Below are positions 7,923 through 16,164 of a DNA stretch of 56,334 bases, piece after piece. Positions within the stretch are counted from its first letter, which is position 1. Each line of letters begins with the position of its first letter. Source of the stretch: Shewanella gelidimarina (lineage in GTDB: Bacteria; Pseudomonadota; Gammaproteobacteria; Enterobacterales; Shewanellaceae). Location of the stretch: the NCBI RefSeq assembly GCF_023283945.1, contig NZ_JAKIKW010000029.1, forward strand, positions 1 to 56,334. The letters are read 5' to 3'. A program made the translations under genes and the position numbers. Below the pieces are notes generated by a model that saw only the letters and a program-made list of their open reading frames with translations, was not told the DNA's origin and made no database searches.

Positions 7923-9764
7923 CTAGGAAGAAGATTGAGTCAGTTGATGATACAACTGCGGTAACTTTGTCGGTAACTGGCTTGGGTCAAAGATAACGCT
8001 GAAGCCATTATGACCAAAAATGTAAGGCAGATATTGATCAGCCTTTTGATCTATGGTGATACAAAATGGTATGAGACCAAGGCGGCGGGCAGCGATAATC
8101 GCTTGTTTGGTATCTTCAATGCCATATCGACCTTCGTAATTATCAATATCATTCGGCTTGCCATCAGTCAAAATAAGCAGCAATTTTCGGTGGTGTGTTT
8201 GTTCCGCCAAAATACTGCTCGCTTGGCGGATGGCTGCGCCCATGCGGGTATAAAATCCTGGCCGCAAACTCAAAATACGGCCACGTATATGATCATTGTA
8301 GGATTCGGAAAAGTTCTTTAACAGTGTAAACCGAACGTGATGCCGCTTTACCGATGAAAACCCATACAACGCAAATGGATCGCCCACAGCAGCCAAAGCT
8401 TCACTGAATAGCAGCATGCTGTCCTTAATCACATCAATAACCCTAAGCTCATTATTGATGTAGGCATCTGTCGACATCGAAAGATCGGAGAGTAACAAAC
8501 AGCTGATGTCACGCTGGCAGCGCTGAAAGCTACGGTAGAGTCCGGTGTCTTGCGCCATTGAAGTCTGACTTTCAATATGAAAATCCAACCAGGCAGTTAA
8601 ATCAATTTCATCTCCACTCGGCTGAGATTTCTGCCAGTTTTTAATACTTTGCAGTTGCTGGAATTGTTGGCGTATTTTTTTGGCTGCCGAGTGTAATGAT
8701 GATGGCAATGCCAGTGGCTTGCTGTCGCGAGGTAACATAGGTTGTAATAAACAGCGATCGGCAACCAGTAGGTTAGATTTATAATTCCACTCAGGTAGCG
8801 TAATGCCTTTCCCTAAGGGTAAGTCATCCTCAATGGCTGCGGGTAAATCGAGATCTATTTTAAGCTTAGCGGTTTTTTGCTTTGAGCCCTTTGCCACCGT
8901 AATAATATCAAGATCTTCAGCCACTCTTTGGGCATCATCATCTTCGGTGTCGTCCTCAGCCCGATTCACTCGTGAAAACTCGCTCCATGAGAATAAGTTT
9001 TCTAAGCGAAAAACCATCAGACTATCTTTGGTATCCTCTTCCTCTATTCGTTCTGATTTTTTTCTAGCCTTTACGCTTTGCTGCTTCTTTGCCGCTGATG
9101 ATCCTTCCTCTTCTTCGCAATCAATATCTGCCGCGCTAAAGGGGTTCGCTTTGATGTTCTCATTGGGATACAACCAGATATAAATGGCTTGAGGTGCGTA
9201 GTGGGCGACCGGGAATTCAATAATAGATTCAGGGTGTGTTATTGCTTGTATCACAGCCCTTTCGAGCGGTTGTAAGGATTTAGGCAATGCTTCAACAGGG
9301 ACTCGCTGCTTGAGTATTGCAGTCACAAGTCGTTGATAGCGCGGTCTTATCGCGGGGTATTTACGCAGAACTTTGGCTACCACAGTTTGATTGTCTCTGG
9401 CCCAGTGAGTGAACTGTTCGGGGTAATGCGGGGCAAGAGCGGCAAGCCAAAGGTAGAGTTCTTTATTCAGTTGTGGCGTATCAAAAATAGCGATGGATTG
9501 CGGCAAGCGCAGGCTGGTTTCATCTTGCCAAGCAAGGCTGACTTGTTGCTTGGCGCCTGAAATTTTATCGATAAACTTTCTATGGGCATAATAATCACGC
9601 GGTATAGCGGCCTCGACGCGTTTTGTCGGTGAGCCTCCAAGCGCGCGAAAAATTACCCCAACCGATTTCTTGATATCATCAAATTGAACACGGGCATGAT
9701 CAAATTCAGTGTTGCTTTTTTGCACAATGAATTTATGCCAAATACTCCCAACCCATTCTTCCAT
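7923..9764 (-). CDS. norD: NorD, von Willebrand A-domain protein for nitric-oxide reductase activation
   Basis: The 613-residue protein has a C-terminal von Willebrand factor A domain with the metal-site motif DLSMSTD (a MIDAS DxSxS) and ILTDGKPND, an acidic/charged central linker (residues ~215-310), and an N-terminal region typical of NorD. NorD works with the AAA+ ATPase NorQ (5395) to load iron into NorB. It lies 82 bp downstream of norB on the same strand. The ribosome binding site is not obvious. Length fits the family. Confidence 0.9.
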   Translation of the reverse strand: MEEWVGSIWHKFIVQKSNTEFDHARVQFDDIKKSVGVIFRALGGSPTKRVEAAIPRDYYAHRKFIDKISGAKQQVSLAWQDETSLRLPQSIAIFDTPQLNKELYLWLAALAPHYPEQFTHWARDNQTVVAKVLRKYPAIRPRYQRLVTAILKQRVPVEALPKSLQPLERAVIQAITHPESIIEFPVAHYAPQAIYIWLYPNENIKANPFSAADIDCEEEEGSSAAKKQQSVKARKKSERIEEEDTKDSLMVFRLENLFSWSEFSRVNRAEDDTEDDDAQRVAEDLDIITVAKGSKQKTAKLKIDLDLPAAIEDDLPLGKGITLPEWNYKSNLLVADRCLLQPMLPRDSKPLALPSSLHSAAKKIRQQFQQLQSIKNWQKSQPSGDEIDLTAWLDFHIESQTSMAQDTGLYRSFQRCQRDISCLLLSDLSMSTDAYINNELRVIDVIKDSMLLFSEALAAVGDPFALYGFSSVKRHHVRFTLLKNFSESYNDHIRGRILSLRPGFYTRMGAAIRQASSILAEQTHHRKLLLILTDGKPNDIDNYEGRYGIEDTKQAIIAARRLGLIPFCITIDQKADQYLPYIFGHNGFSVIFDPSQLPTKLPQLYHQLTQSSS

Positions 9765-9846
9765 ATATGGTTAACCATGGTGATAAAAAATAGGTGGAAC
9801 TAGCGTCGATAGCAACTCAGCGCTAGCTCCATTTGATTAATACAGT

Positions 9847-11235
9847 CTATTTAGCAGCTTTTCTGTCGACAAGAAAGTTGCACATATAGGTGATTAAGCC
9901 TATCAGGAATATGAGCCCCGTCGCTTCTCGTGCCCAATAGAAAATTGACAATTTATCCTGAGTTTCCATAAAGCTTAATGCTTCGCCGCCTTCGGGTAGA
10001 CGTTGTAACCAGACCTGCAATACCCCTGCTCCAGTTAAGAACAGCGTAATGAAAACCATGGCGACCGTCATTAACCAGAAGCCCCACATTTCCAGCACTT
10101 GCGCTTTTTTGCTCGATGCTTCGCCAATACCGCGTAACTTCGGCATCGCATAGGAAATAATGGTCAGCACTATCATTGCATAGGCACCGTAAAAGGCCAT
10201 ATGGGCATGTGCCGCAGTGATTTGCGTCCCGTGAGTGTAGAAGTTGACCGGTGCCAATGTATGTAGAAATCCCCAAACACCCGCGCCAAGAAATGCCATG
10301 ACTGCCGTACCTAACGCCCACAGCGTTGCTGCTTTGTTCGGATGTTCTCGGCGGCGGTTGTTCACCATGTTGAATGCGTACAGCACCATGGCAAAGAAAG
10401 GCAGAGGTTCTAACGCGGAGAATACCGAACCCACCCACTGCCAGTATTCAGGCGTGGCTAACCAGAAAAAGTGATGCCCAGTCCCCAGTAGACCGGAGAT
10501 CAATGCCATCGCAACAATCACGTACAGCCACTTCTCAATAATTTCTCGGTCAACACCAGTGATCTTGATCAGTATAAAGGCGAGGATCGCACCCATAATT
10601 AATTCCCACACACCTTCAACCCAGAGGTGGACAACAAACCACCAATAGAATTTATCCAACGCAATATTGGACGGATTGTAGAAAGAGAATAGGAAAAACA
10701 CAGCCAGTCCAATGAGGCCGGTGATCAGTACCATATTGATCACCGTCTTTCGGCCGCGCAACATCGTCATACCGATATTGAACAGAAACCCGAGGCAGAC
10801 GATAACAATACCAATTTTAGTAATGGTGGGTTGCTCTAAGAACTCCCGCCCCATCGTCGGGAAATACTCATTGCCCGTGATCTCAGCCAGCCTTGAATAG
10901 GGAACCAACAAATAACCTAACACGGTGAGTGTGGCAGCGACGGCAAATACCCAGAAGAGCAAGATAGCGAGTTTAGGGCTATACAATTCAGTTTCAGACT
11001 CTTCGGGCACAAGGAAATAAGCGGCACCCATAAAGCCAAATAATAGCCAAACGATGAGCAAGTTAGTATGCACCATTCGAGCAACGTTAAAGGGGATGAC
11101 CCCGGCGAGAAAATCTCCCACCACATATTGCAAGCCCATCACCAAGCCAAATATAATTTGTCCGGTAAATAGAATAAGTGCAAATACAAAGTAAGGTGTC
11201 GCAACCGATTGTGATTGATATTTTAAAGTGCTCAT
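9847..11235 (-). CDS. norB: NorB, catalytic subunit of cytochrome c nitric-oxide reductase
   Basis: The 462-residue protein has twelve hydrophobic segments and the haem-copper oxidase ligand set: VHTNLLIVWLLFGFMG (haem b His), LWVEGVWELIMGAI (FeB-site His and Glu), GTGHHFFW (two His) and HAHMAFYGAYAM (haem ligands). It reduces two NO to N2O using electrons from NorC. The length is that of the short cytochrome c-dependent enzyme, not the quinol-dependent qNOR with its N-terminal extension. It is separated from norC by 3 bp, so translation is coupled. Confidence 0.97.
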   Translation of the reverse strand: MSTLKYQSQSVATPYFVFALILFTGQIIFGLVMGLQYVVGDFLAGVIPFNVARMVHTNLLIVWLLFGFMGAAYFLVPEESETELYSPKLAILLFWVFAVAATLTVLGYLLVPYSRLAEITGNEYFPTMGREFLEQPTITKIGIVIVCLGFLFNIGMTMLRGRKTVINMVLITGLIGLAVFFLFSFYNPSNIALDKFYWWFVVHLWVEGVWELIMGAILAFILIKITGVDREIIEKWLYVIVAMALISGLLGTGHHFFWLATPEYWQWVGSVFSALEPLPFFAMVLYAFNMVNNRRREHPNKAATLWALGTAVMAFLGAGVWGFLHTLAPVNFYTHGTQITAAHAHMAFYGAYAMIVLTIISYAMPKLRGIGEASSKKAQVLEMWGFWLMTVAMVFITLFLTGAGVLQVWLQRLPEGGEALSFMETQDKLSIFYWAREATGLIFLIGLITYMCNFLVDRKAAK

Positions 11236-11238
11236 GCC

Positions 11239-11685
11239 TTAACCCTCAATGTTCGGTGGCCAGCTGTTAACGTCTATTTCAGCGGTGAATTTTAAGAACT
11301 CTGCTAAATCGTTAACCTGTTGTTCCGTTAAATTAAATTGAGGCATTTGTCGGCGTCCAGGGACACCAAGAGGTTGAATTAGCATCCAACTTTGCATAAA
11401 GCCTTTAAATGCATCGAGATCACCGCCACCGCGGCGATAATAAACATTCCCCAACTCCGGCGCATAATAAGCGCCTTCACCAAGGAGCGTATGGCAACCA
11501 ATACAGTTGTTGTCTTCCCATATGGCTTTACCGTTTGCAACGGCTTCGGTGAGATTCTCTCGATGATCAGATTTGGGCATTTCTCTGGTGGTATGCATAG
11601 CGAGACCAGCAAACAACAGTAGGAAAAAAACACTGCCGCCATAGTAGATATTTCGAGCCATACCTTTTGTAAAAGTGTCTGACAT
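11239..11685 (-). CDS. norC: NorC, membrane-anchored cytochrome c subunit of nitric-oxide reductase
   Basis: The 148-residue protein has an N-terminal transmembrane helix (about residues 14-32) and one haem c site CIGCH (61-65) with Met114 in GRRQMPQF as the probable axial ligand. It passes electrons from periplasmic cytochromes to NorB. It is the first gene of the minus-strand nor operon; AAGGGAT lies just before its ATG. The promoter must lie in 11686-12302. Confidence 0.96.
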   Translation of the reverse strand: MSDTFTKGMARNIYYGGSVFFLLLFAGLAMHTTREMPKSDHRENLTEAVANGKAIWEDNNCIGCHTLLGEGAYYAPELGNVYYRRGGGDLDAFKGFMQSWMLIQPLGVPGRRQMPQFNLTEQQVNDLAEFLKFTAEIDVNSWPPNIEG

Positions 11686-12302
11686 ATTACTATCCCTTTA
11701 CTTATTTACTTTCACTTTTGGTCAAATATTAGCTAAGTGTAGACCATGGTTAAGTATTCACTGGAATTAAACAGATATATTAGACACTTGAGTGCGACAG
11801 GAGCTACACGCTAAACCATCGAAGTTAAGTCACTGTAATAATTTATTAAAATGATTCGATAGATAAACAGCCAAGATGTGCCGTCACCTCAGAATTTTAA
11901 AGCTAAGCTAGCGTGTTACTCAATTTATATACCTCGTCTTATGGCCTTATTAATCGCCTTTATACAAGCCAACACTTTTTATAACCCCCCATTTAAAAAT
12001 AGAAAACAACGCAGATTCGAAAGAGCTAAAATGTCAAAGAGTAGACGGCGTTTCATCTAAATTTGGCTGTACTTTAAGGTAGGTTTATTGGGCTCGGTTA
12101 AACAGGCTCAAGCCCATCAATAACAAATTTTGCTGCAGTGCATTACCAGCAAATATAGAAATATAGTTTGTAGAAAATAGGTTGGGGAAAATATTAAAGG
12201 TAGCGAATTAACCAGTCTAAGGCTCATCCATCGTCATAGAGAAACCTCTTGTTACCAACCAAGCGTGCCACTGAGAATAAGCATGGCAGGTCAATTTATT
12301 AT
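11686..12302. other. Intergenic region upstream of norC
   Basis: These 617 bp separate norC from a LysR regulator on the same strand. The norC promoter must be here. I found no clear FNR-type (TTGAT-N4-ATCAA), NsrR or NorR operator by eye. A 60-codon frame at 11878-12060 has no convincing start or homology. Confidence 0.4.
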
Positions 12303-13196
12303 TTAGTCGAGCTGATTGTTTGTTGTTAGGTTTTTTAGCACAAAATCAATAAAGGTGCGGTTTTTAAGTGACAGTGTTCTGCTTCTGTAGACAAGGTGTA
12401 TAGGTTTAGCTATTGGGGTAAATGCTGCCAATACCTCTTCTAATGCACCGAACTCTATGTCCTTACAAACCAGTATTCTGGGCTGAAGAATAATACCCGC
12501 TCCATTCAATGCCGCGGCCCTAAGTGCATGCCCATTATTCGATGCCAGCCGACTATTTCGTTTACTGAATGCATCCGTGCTTAACCTAAAGCTCTGCATT
12601 GTTTGCCCCTGACTATAGACAAAACCCAAGCAAGAATGCCCTTTCAAATCTTCGAGTTCATCAGGCTTACCCTGGTGAGCTAAGTAAGCTGTAGAGGCAC
12701 AAAAGCACAAATTGTAATACCCAAGCTTACGCGCAATTAATGTCGAGTCGTTCAACTCGCCTATTCTCAGCAAAATATCCGCATCGGATTGAAAAGGGTC
12801 GATCAGCGAATTATCCAATGTCATCTCAACATCAAGCAAAGGGTACTCCTGCAGAAAGGCCGCGACTATCGGCGCCAACAGTTCACTTCCAAGGGTAACC
12901 GGACAATTTACCTTGATGGTGCCCATTGGCGTATTCTCAAGCATTTGAATTCGATTTTCGGCATCGACGATGTCTTCAATAATCCTCTTACACTCTTCAT
13001 AATAAACCTGGCCACTTTCCGTTAACGACTGCTTCCTTGTCGTCCGATTCAAAAGGCGTGTTTCAAGTGATGATTCAAGAAACTGAATATGTTTACCGAC
13101 CATGGTTGCCGACATATCAAAATGATTTGCGGCACTGCGAAAACTGCCGTGCTCAACCACGGAAACGAACACTTGCATGCTTTTCAGCTTATCCAT
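12303..13196 (-). CDS. LysR-family transcriptional regulator
   Basis: The 297-residue protein has an N-terminal winged helix-turn-helix (residues 1-60; SFRSAANHFDMSATMVGKHI, LLNRTTRKQSLTESG) and a C-terminal periplasmic-binding-like effector domain, in the CrgA-like subgroup that begins MDKLKSMQVF. It is divergent, across a 96 bp spacer, from the monooxygenase/oxidoreductase pair at 13293-14596, which is its likely target. The effector is unknown. Confidence 0.9.
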   Translation of the reverse strand: MDKLKSMQVFVSVVEHGSFRSAANHFDMSATMVGKHIQFLESSLETRLLNRTTRKQSLTESGQVYYEECKRIIEDIVDAENRIQMLENTPMGTIKVNCPVTLGSELLAPIVAAFLQEYPLLDVEMTLDNSLIDPFQSDADILLRIGELNDSTLIARKLGYYNLCFCASTAYLAHQGKPDELEDLKGHSCLGFVYSQGQTMQSFRLSTDAFSKRNSRLASNNGHALRAAALNGAGIILQPRILVCKDIEFGALEEVLAAFTPIAKPIHLVYRSRTLSLKNRTFIDFVLKNLTTNNQLD

Positions 13197-13292
13197 TACG
13201 CACTCATAGTTTATTAAAAATCAATTAAAGCCCACTTTATCAAACTTGAAGACTCAATTATATTGAGTTTTTTCCTACAAAGTGAATAAACA

Positions 13293-13619
13293 ATGACGAT
13301 AGCAATAACAGGAACGCTTTCTATAACAGCAGAGTTAAAGATAAAAGACACTGTTGAACTGAATGACGGATTATTAGCCATTCAGAAATTTTGTGTCGAT
13401 ATGAACAGCGAACAAGGCTGCTTCCTTGCCGTTGCTCATCAAGATAATCAAGATCCAAGAAAAGTCATTTTGTGGGAAATATATCGAGATCAAATAGCAT
13501 TCGATGAACATTTTAAGGCTGAGCATACTCAAGCCTTTATCAAAGAAGGCCTAACAGACTTAATTACCGCCTATCAAACACAACCGATGGCGACTCAACT
13601 CACAGGAGCTAACCAATGA
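13293..13619 (+). CDS. Antibiotic biosynthesis monooxygenase (ABM) domain protein
   Basis: The 108-residue ferredoxin-like dimeric barrel protein has family motifs around EQGCFLAVAHQDNQDP and LWEIYRDQIAFDEHF (conserved W-E and D-x-x-H). YgiN/LsrG-type ABM proteins oxidise quinols or isomerise small molecules; the substrate here is not known. Its stop overlaps the next gene start by 4 bp (ATGA), so the two are translationally coupled. Divergent LysR control is likely. Confidence 0.8.
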   Translation: MTIAITGTLSITAELKIKDTVELNDGLLAIQKFCVDMNSEQGCFLAVAHQDNQDPRKVILWEIYRDQIAFDEHFKAEHTQAFIKEGLTDLITAYQTQPMATQLTGANQ

Positions 13620-14596
13620 AATGGGGAATAATAGGCACTAGTTTTATTTCTGGCATCATGGCAGAAGCCATTAATGGTGATGATAAAAGTGAGCTATACG
13701 CAGTCGCAGGAAGAACGCAGACAACATTGGATGAGTTTGCCAAAAGTTACGCGGTGCATAAATCCTATACCGACTATGATGCGCTCATTAACGATCCCAA
13801 TGTCGACATCGTTTATATCGCACTGCCAAATCATCTTCATCATGAGTTTGTCGTTAAAGCTGCCGCTGCGGGTAAAGCGATACTGTGTGAAAAGTCACTG
13901 TCTATTGATATGGAAAAGACCGAAATCGCTCTCGCAGCCGTTCAGAAACACCAAGTCTTTTTTGCCGAAGGCTTAATGTACCTGTGCCATCCCTATATTG
14001 AAAAAGCACTCAGCGTGCTAGTTTCAGGAGCCATTGGAGAGATAAAAGCCATACAAGGCTCCTACGTCGCGGCAATTTCTCAGTTTGTAAATGCTGACAG
14101 TAAGGGTGCCTTGTATAACCTTGGCTGCTACCCAATGTCTCTCGCTTATCTCATCCTAAAACAGTCGCTATCTGCAGCCGAATTGATGGACTACAGCGTA
14201 TCAGCCATCGGCAGAAAAGGGGCAGACAACAATATCTGTGAATCCAGTGCGACTTTTCGTTTTGCGAATAAGGTCAATGTACAGATCCATACCGCGGAAG
14301 ATTATGGGCTTAAACATGGTTTTACCGTGCTGGGTAGCAAAGGCTGCTTAACGTTTAATAGTAATCCATGGCTTCCAGGAGAAATGAATGAATTTGAGCT
14401 GGAAACCTACGAAGCGAACAAAGAAACCATTACAGTAACAGCCGCAGGCGATGCCTTCTTCTATCAAGTTCGAGCGATACGTGAAGCGTTTGAACGTGGT
14501 GATAAATCACTGCAAGCGCCTAAAGCGACGCCGGAAAGTTCTGAAGATATCATGAAATTATTAACCGACTGGGAATCGAGTACCCAACTGAGTTAA
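13616..14596 (+). CDS. Gfo/Idh/MocA-family NAD(P)-dependent oxidoreductase
   Basis: The 326-residue protein has an N-terminal Rossmann domain (WGIIGTSFISGIMAEAI), the ALPNHLHHEF segment, and ILCEKSLS, the family EKP motif with Ser instead of Pro. It then has the C-terminal alpha/beta domain with GALYNLGCYPMSLAYLI, in which Asp of the usual GG-x-x-x-D motif is replaced. Such enzymes oxidise sugars, inositols or dihydrodiols. It is co-transcribed with the ABM protein, so a small aromatic or sugar-derived substrate is possible, but this is inference. Confidence 0.9.
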   Translation: MKWGIIGTSFISGIMAEAINGDDKSELYAVAGRTQTTLDEFAKSYAVHKSYTDYDALINDPNVDIVYIALPNHLHHEFVVKAAAAGKAILCEKSLSIDMEKTEIALAAVQKHQVFFAEGLMYLCHPYIEKALSVLVSGAIGEIKAIQGSYVAAISQFVNADSKGALYNLGCYPMSLAYLILKQSLSAAELMDYSVSAIGRKGADNNICESSATFRFANKVNVQIHTAEDYGLKHGFTVLGSKGCLTFNSNPWLPGEMNEFELETYEANKETITVTAAGDAFFYQVRAIREAFERGDKSLQAPKATPESSEDIMKLLTDWESSTQLS

Positions 14597-14799
14597 AGCA
14601 CCAAGTTTGATCTGTTAACGGTCATCACACCATGATTTTGCTATTTTTTCATTGAGAAAATAGCAATCAATTTTGGTTCTGGAATGAATGTGAGGCTGGA
14701 GATAAATTAGTTAACACTTTGTATTTATTGCATTATTAACTATAGGGTCATGTTGTTTTTTATGTTGTTTCTTAGGTGGAAAAGTATTTTACCCCCCAC

Positions 14800-15060
14800 T
14801 TATTTAATCTTCAGATTTAAACGCCTAAAAATACCTGTTACTAATGAATTAAAGTCATTATAGACAATACGGTCTTGGTACTCGTAAGAAAAGCGTCCAT
14901 GAAACATCAGCGTCATCACTAAATCGCGATAGCCCAAGTAACAGGTATAACCATCAATATCATGCCAAGCTGTTAGTCCATCTAAATGGTATTTGTCATC
15001 ATGCTTCTTACCCTTTGACAGCACATGATTAAAGACGAAAAGATGTTGCGATAAAGACAT
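14800..15060 (-). CDS. Small conserved protein, possibly DUF3081-like
   Basis: The 86-residue protein has no signal peptide. It is rich in aromatic residues (WHDIDGYTCYLGYRDLVMTL, FHGRFSYEYQDR) and has a basic C-terminus. It resembles the small DUF3081 proteins of Shewanella and Vibrio in length and composition, but I cannot confirm that. AGAGGG lies six bases upstream of the ATG. Function unknown. It lies alone between the oxidoreductase and a repeat region. Confidence 0.6.
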   Translation of the reverse strand: MSLSQHLFVFNHVLSKGKKHDDKYHLDGLTAWHDIDGYTCYLGYRDLVMTLMFHGRFSYEYQDRIVYNDFNSLVTGIFRRLNLKIK

Positions 15061-15208
15061 AAGCCCTCTTTTAAGCGTATATTCCCGCTCTGATTAGTAA
15101 CAGGTACAACCCACAATCAAACTCGCTGATGGCTAGTTTAATACGTATAAAAACCCGTAATGGTTCAAAGCAATATTGATGCATATTTTACATCAGACGA
15201 GCAGATCT

Positions 15209-15299
15209 CATCCATGGTGATCACGGATAAATACATCCATGTATAAACCCCCTCTTTCACCATCCATGGTGATCACGGATAAATACATCCATGTATAAA
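15209..15299. repeat. Two 39 bp direct repeats with a Nco/Bcl-like palindromic core
   Basis: Positions 15209-15247 and 15261-15299 are identical for 39 bases, with a 13 bp spacer (period 52). Each copy contains ATCCATGGTGATCACGGAT followed by AAATACATCCATG. Within it CCATGG and TGATCA are short palindromes, and ATCCATG occurs twice. The pair ends at the terminator of the DUF3297 gene. Confidence 0.85.
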
Positions 15300-15324
15300 A
15301 AAAGCGAATCCTTAGATTCGCTTT
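15297..15324 (-). terminator. Rho-independent terminator of the DUF3297 gene
   Basis: A perfect 7 bp stem GCGAATC/GATTCGC (15304-15310 with 15315-15321) with a 4-base loop is followed on the minus strand by seven or more T. It lies about 80 bp past the stop of the minus-strand gene at 15403. Confidence 0.85.
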
Positions 15325-15402
15325 TCATTTGCAGACGTGAGTGACCAATGATCATTAAGTTTTACTCAATGAAGGTTACTCTGAAACATCTAAGTCAGCA
15401 GC

Positions 15403-15651
15403 TTACTTATAAAACGCTTCAACTGTGCCTTTTGCCGTCACCATCAACGGTTGGCCACGACGGTCTAATGCTTTGTGTGTCGGCACTTTAACCCAACCTT
15501 CACTGATGCAATATTCTTCAACATCAAAACGCTCTTTGCCGTTAAGCATAATGCCAATGTCGTGGTCGAAAATTGCTGCCACATGATGTGGGCTACGAGG
15601 ATTAACGGAAAGGCGATCAGGTAAAGCTGGTTTTGATGTAGTGTCAGTCAT
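15403..15651 (-). CDS. DUF3297 family protein
   Basis: The 82-residue protein matches the conserved DUF3297 family along its whole length: LPDRLSVNPRSPHH near the N-terminus, DIGIMLNGKERFDVEEYCIS in the middle, and a C-terminal GTVEAFYK. The family is common in proteobacteria and has no known function. It is a single-gene unit with its own terminator. Confidence 0.9.
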   Translation of the reverse strand: MTDTTSKPALPDRLSVNPRSPHHVAAIFDHDIGIMLNGKERFDVEEYCISEGWVKVPTHKALDRRGQPLMVTAKGTVEAFYK

Positions 15652-16164
15652 GGTCTGGCCTGTAATGAAAAGTGGTTATCAATAAATCGTGCGCCATTGT
15701 AGGCAATACAAACCTTATGCTCAAGTGCGGCCGTCATAAATGTGAGTGCACTAGTCCTCACTTATCTAGACATTAGCTAGACAGCCCCTAAACGTTCGCT
15801 AGAAAAGGAGCATCTTTGCCGCTCGTTTAAACGAGCTAACGGATAGCTTCGAGCTTCTCAAGCAGGACTCGCAAGAGTGGGTCCCACCGCCTATATGCAA
15901 GCTGTGCATATAACGACAACTCAGCATTTCAAGCCATCATAAAAGGAACAATGAGTCGTTATGATACCTCACTCGTATTTTATTTCGGCTTTAATGGAAA
16001 TAAGTTGACAGATTAGAAATTCAATCTTATATTTCCGTTTAAATGGAAATATAAAGCCACCTATATTTCAAGCCTAAGAGAAGTCATATGGCTATCATTG
16101 ATTTGGCGCGGTGTTTCTATCTACCAAGCTTACTTCATTAATAAAATCTGCACAGGGAAGCATC
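15652..16164. other. Intergenic region upstream of the glutathione synthetase gene
   Basis: This 513 bp spacer contains no gene I can support. It holds a strong inverted repeat at 16027-16054 (listed separately) and a region at 15800-15900 rich in short complementary segments that I could not fold into a known RNA. Confidence 0.4.
16027..16054. promoter_or_regulatory. 10 bp inverted repeat, possible operator
   Basis: TTATATTTCC and GGAAATATAA flank the 8 bases GTTTAAAT. The site lies 111 bp before the glutathione synthetase start. A related half (TTTAATGGAAATAAG) occurs near 15994. It could be a regulator binding site or a hairpin; no known operator was recognised. Confidence 0.4.

Noticed and set aside
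8010..9560. Several plus-strand frames opposite norD
   Set aside because: They are antisense shadows of the norD coding sequence with no independent support.
11878..12060. 60-codon plus-strand frame upstream of norC
   Set aside because: No ribosome binding site and no recognisable protein features; likely chance.
15800..15900. Possible structured RNA upstream of the glutathione synthetase
   Set aside because: Several short complementary segments exist, but no consistent fold or known riboswitch could be recognised by eye.
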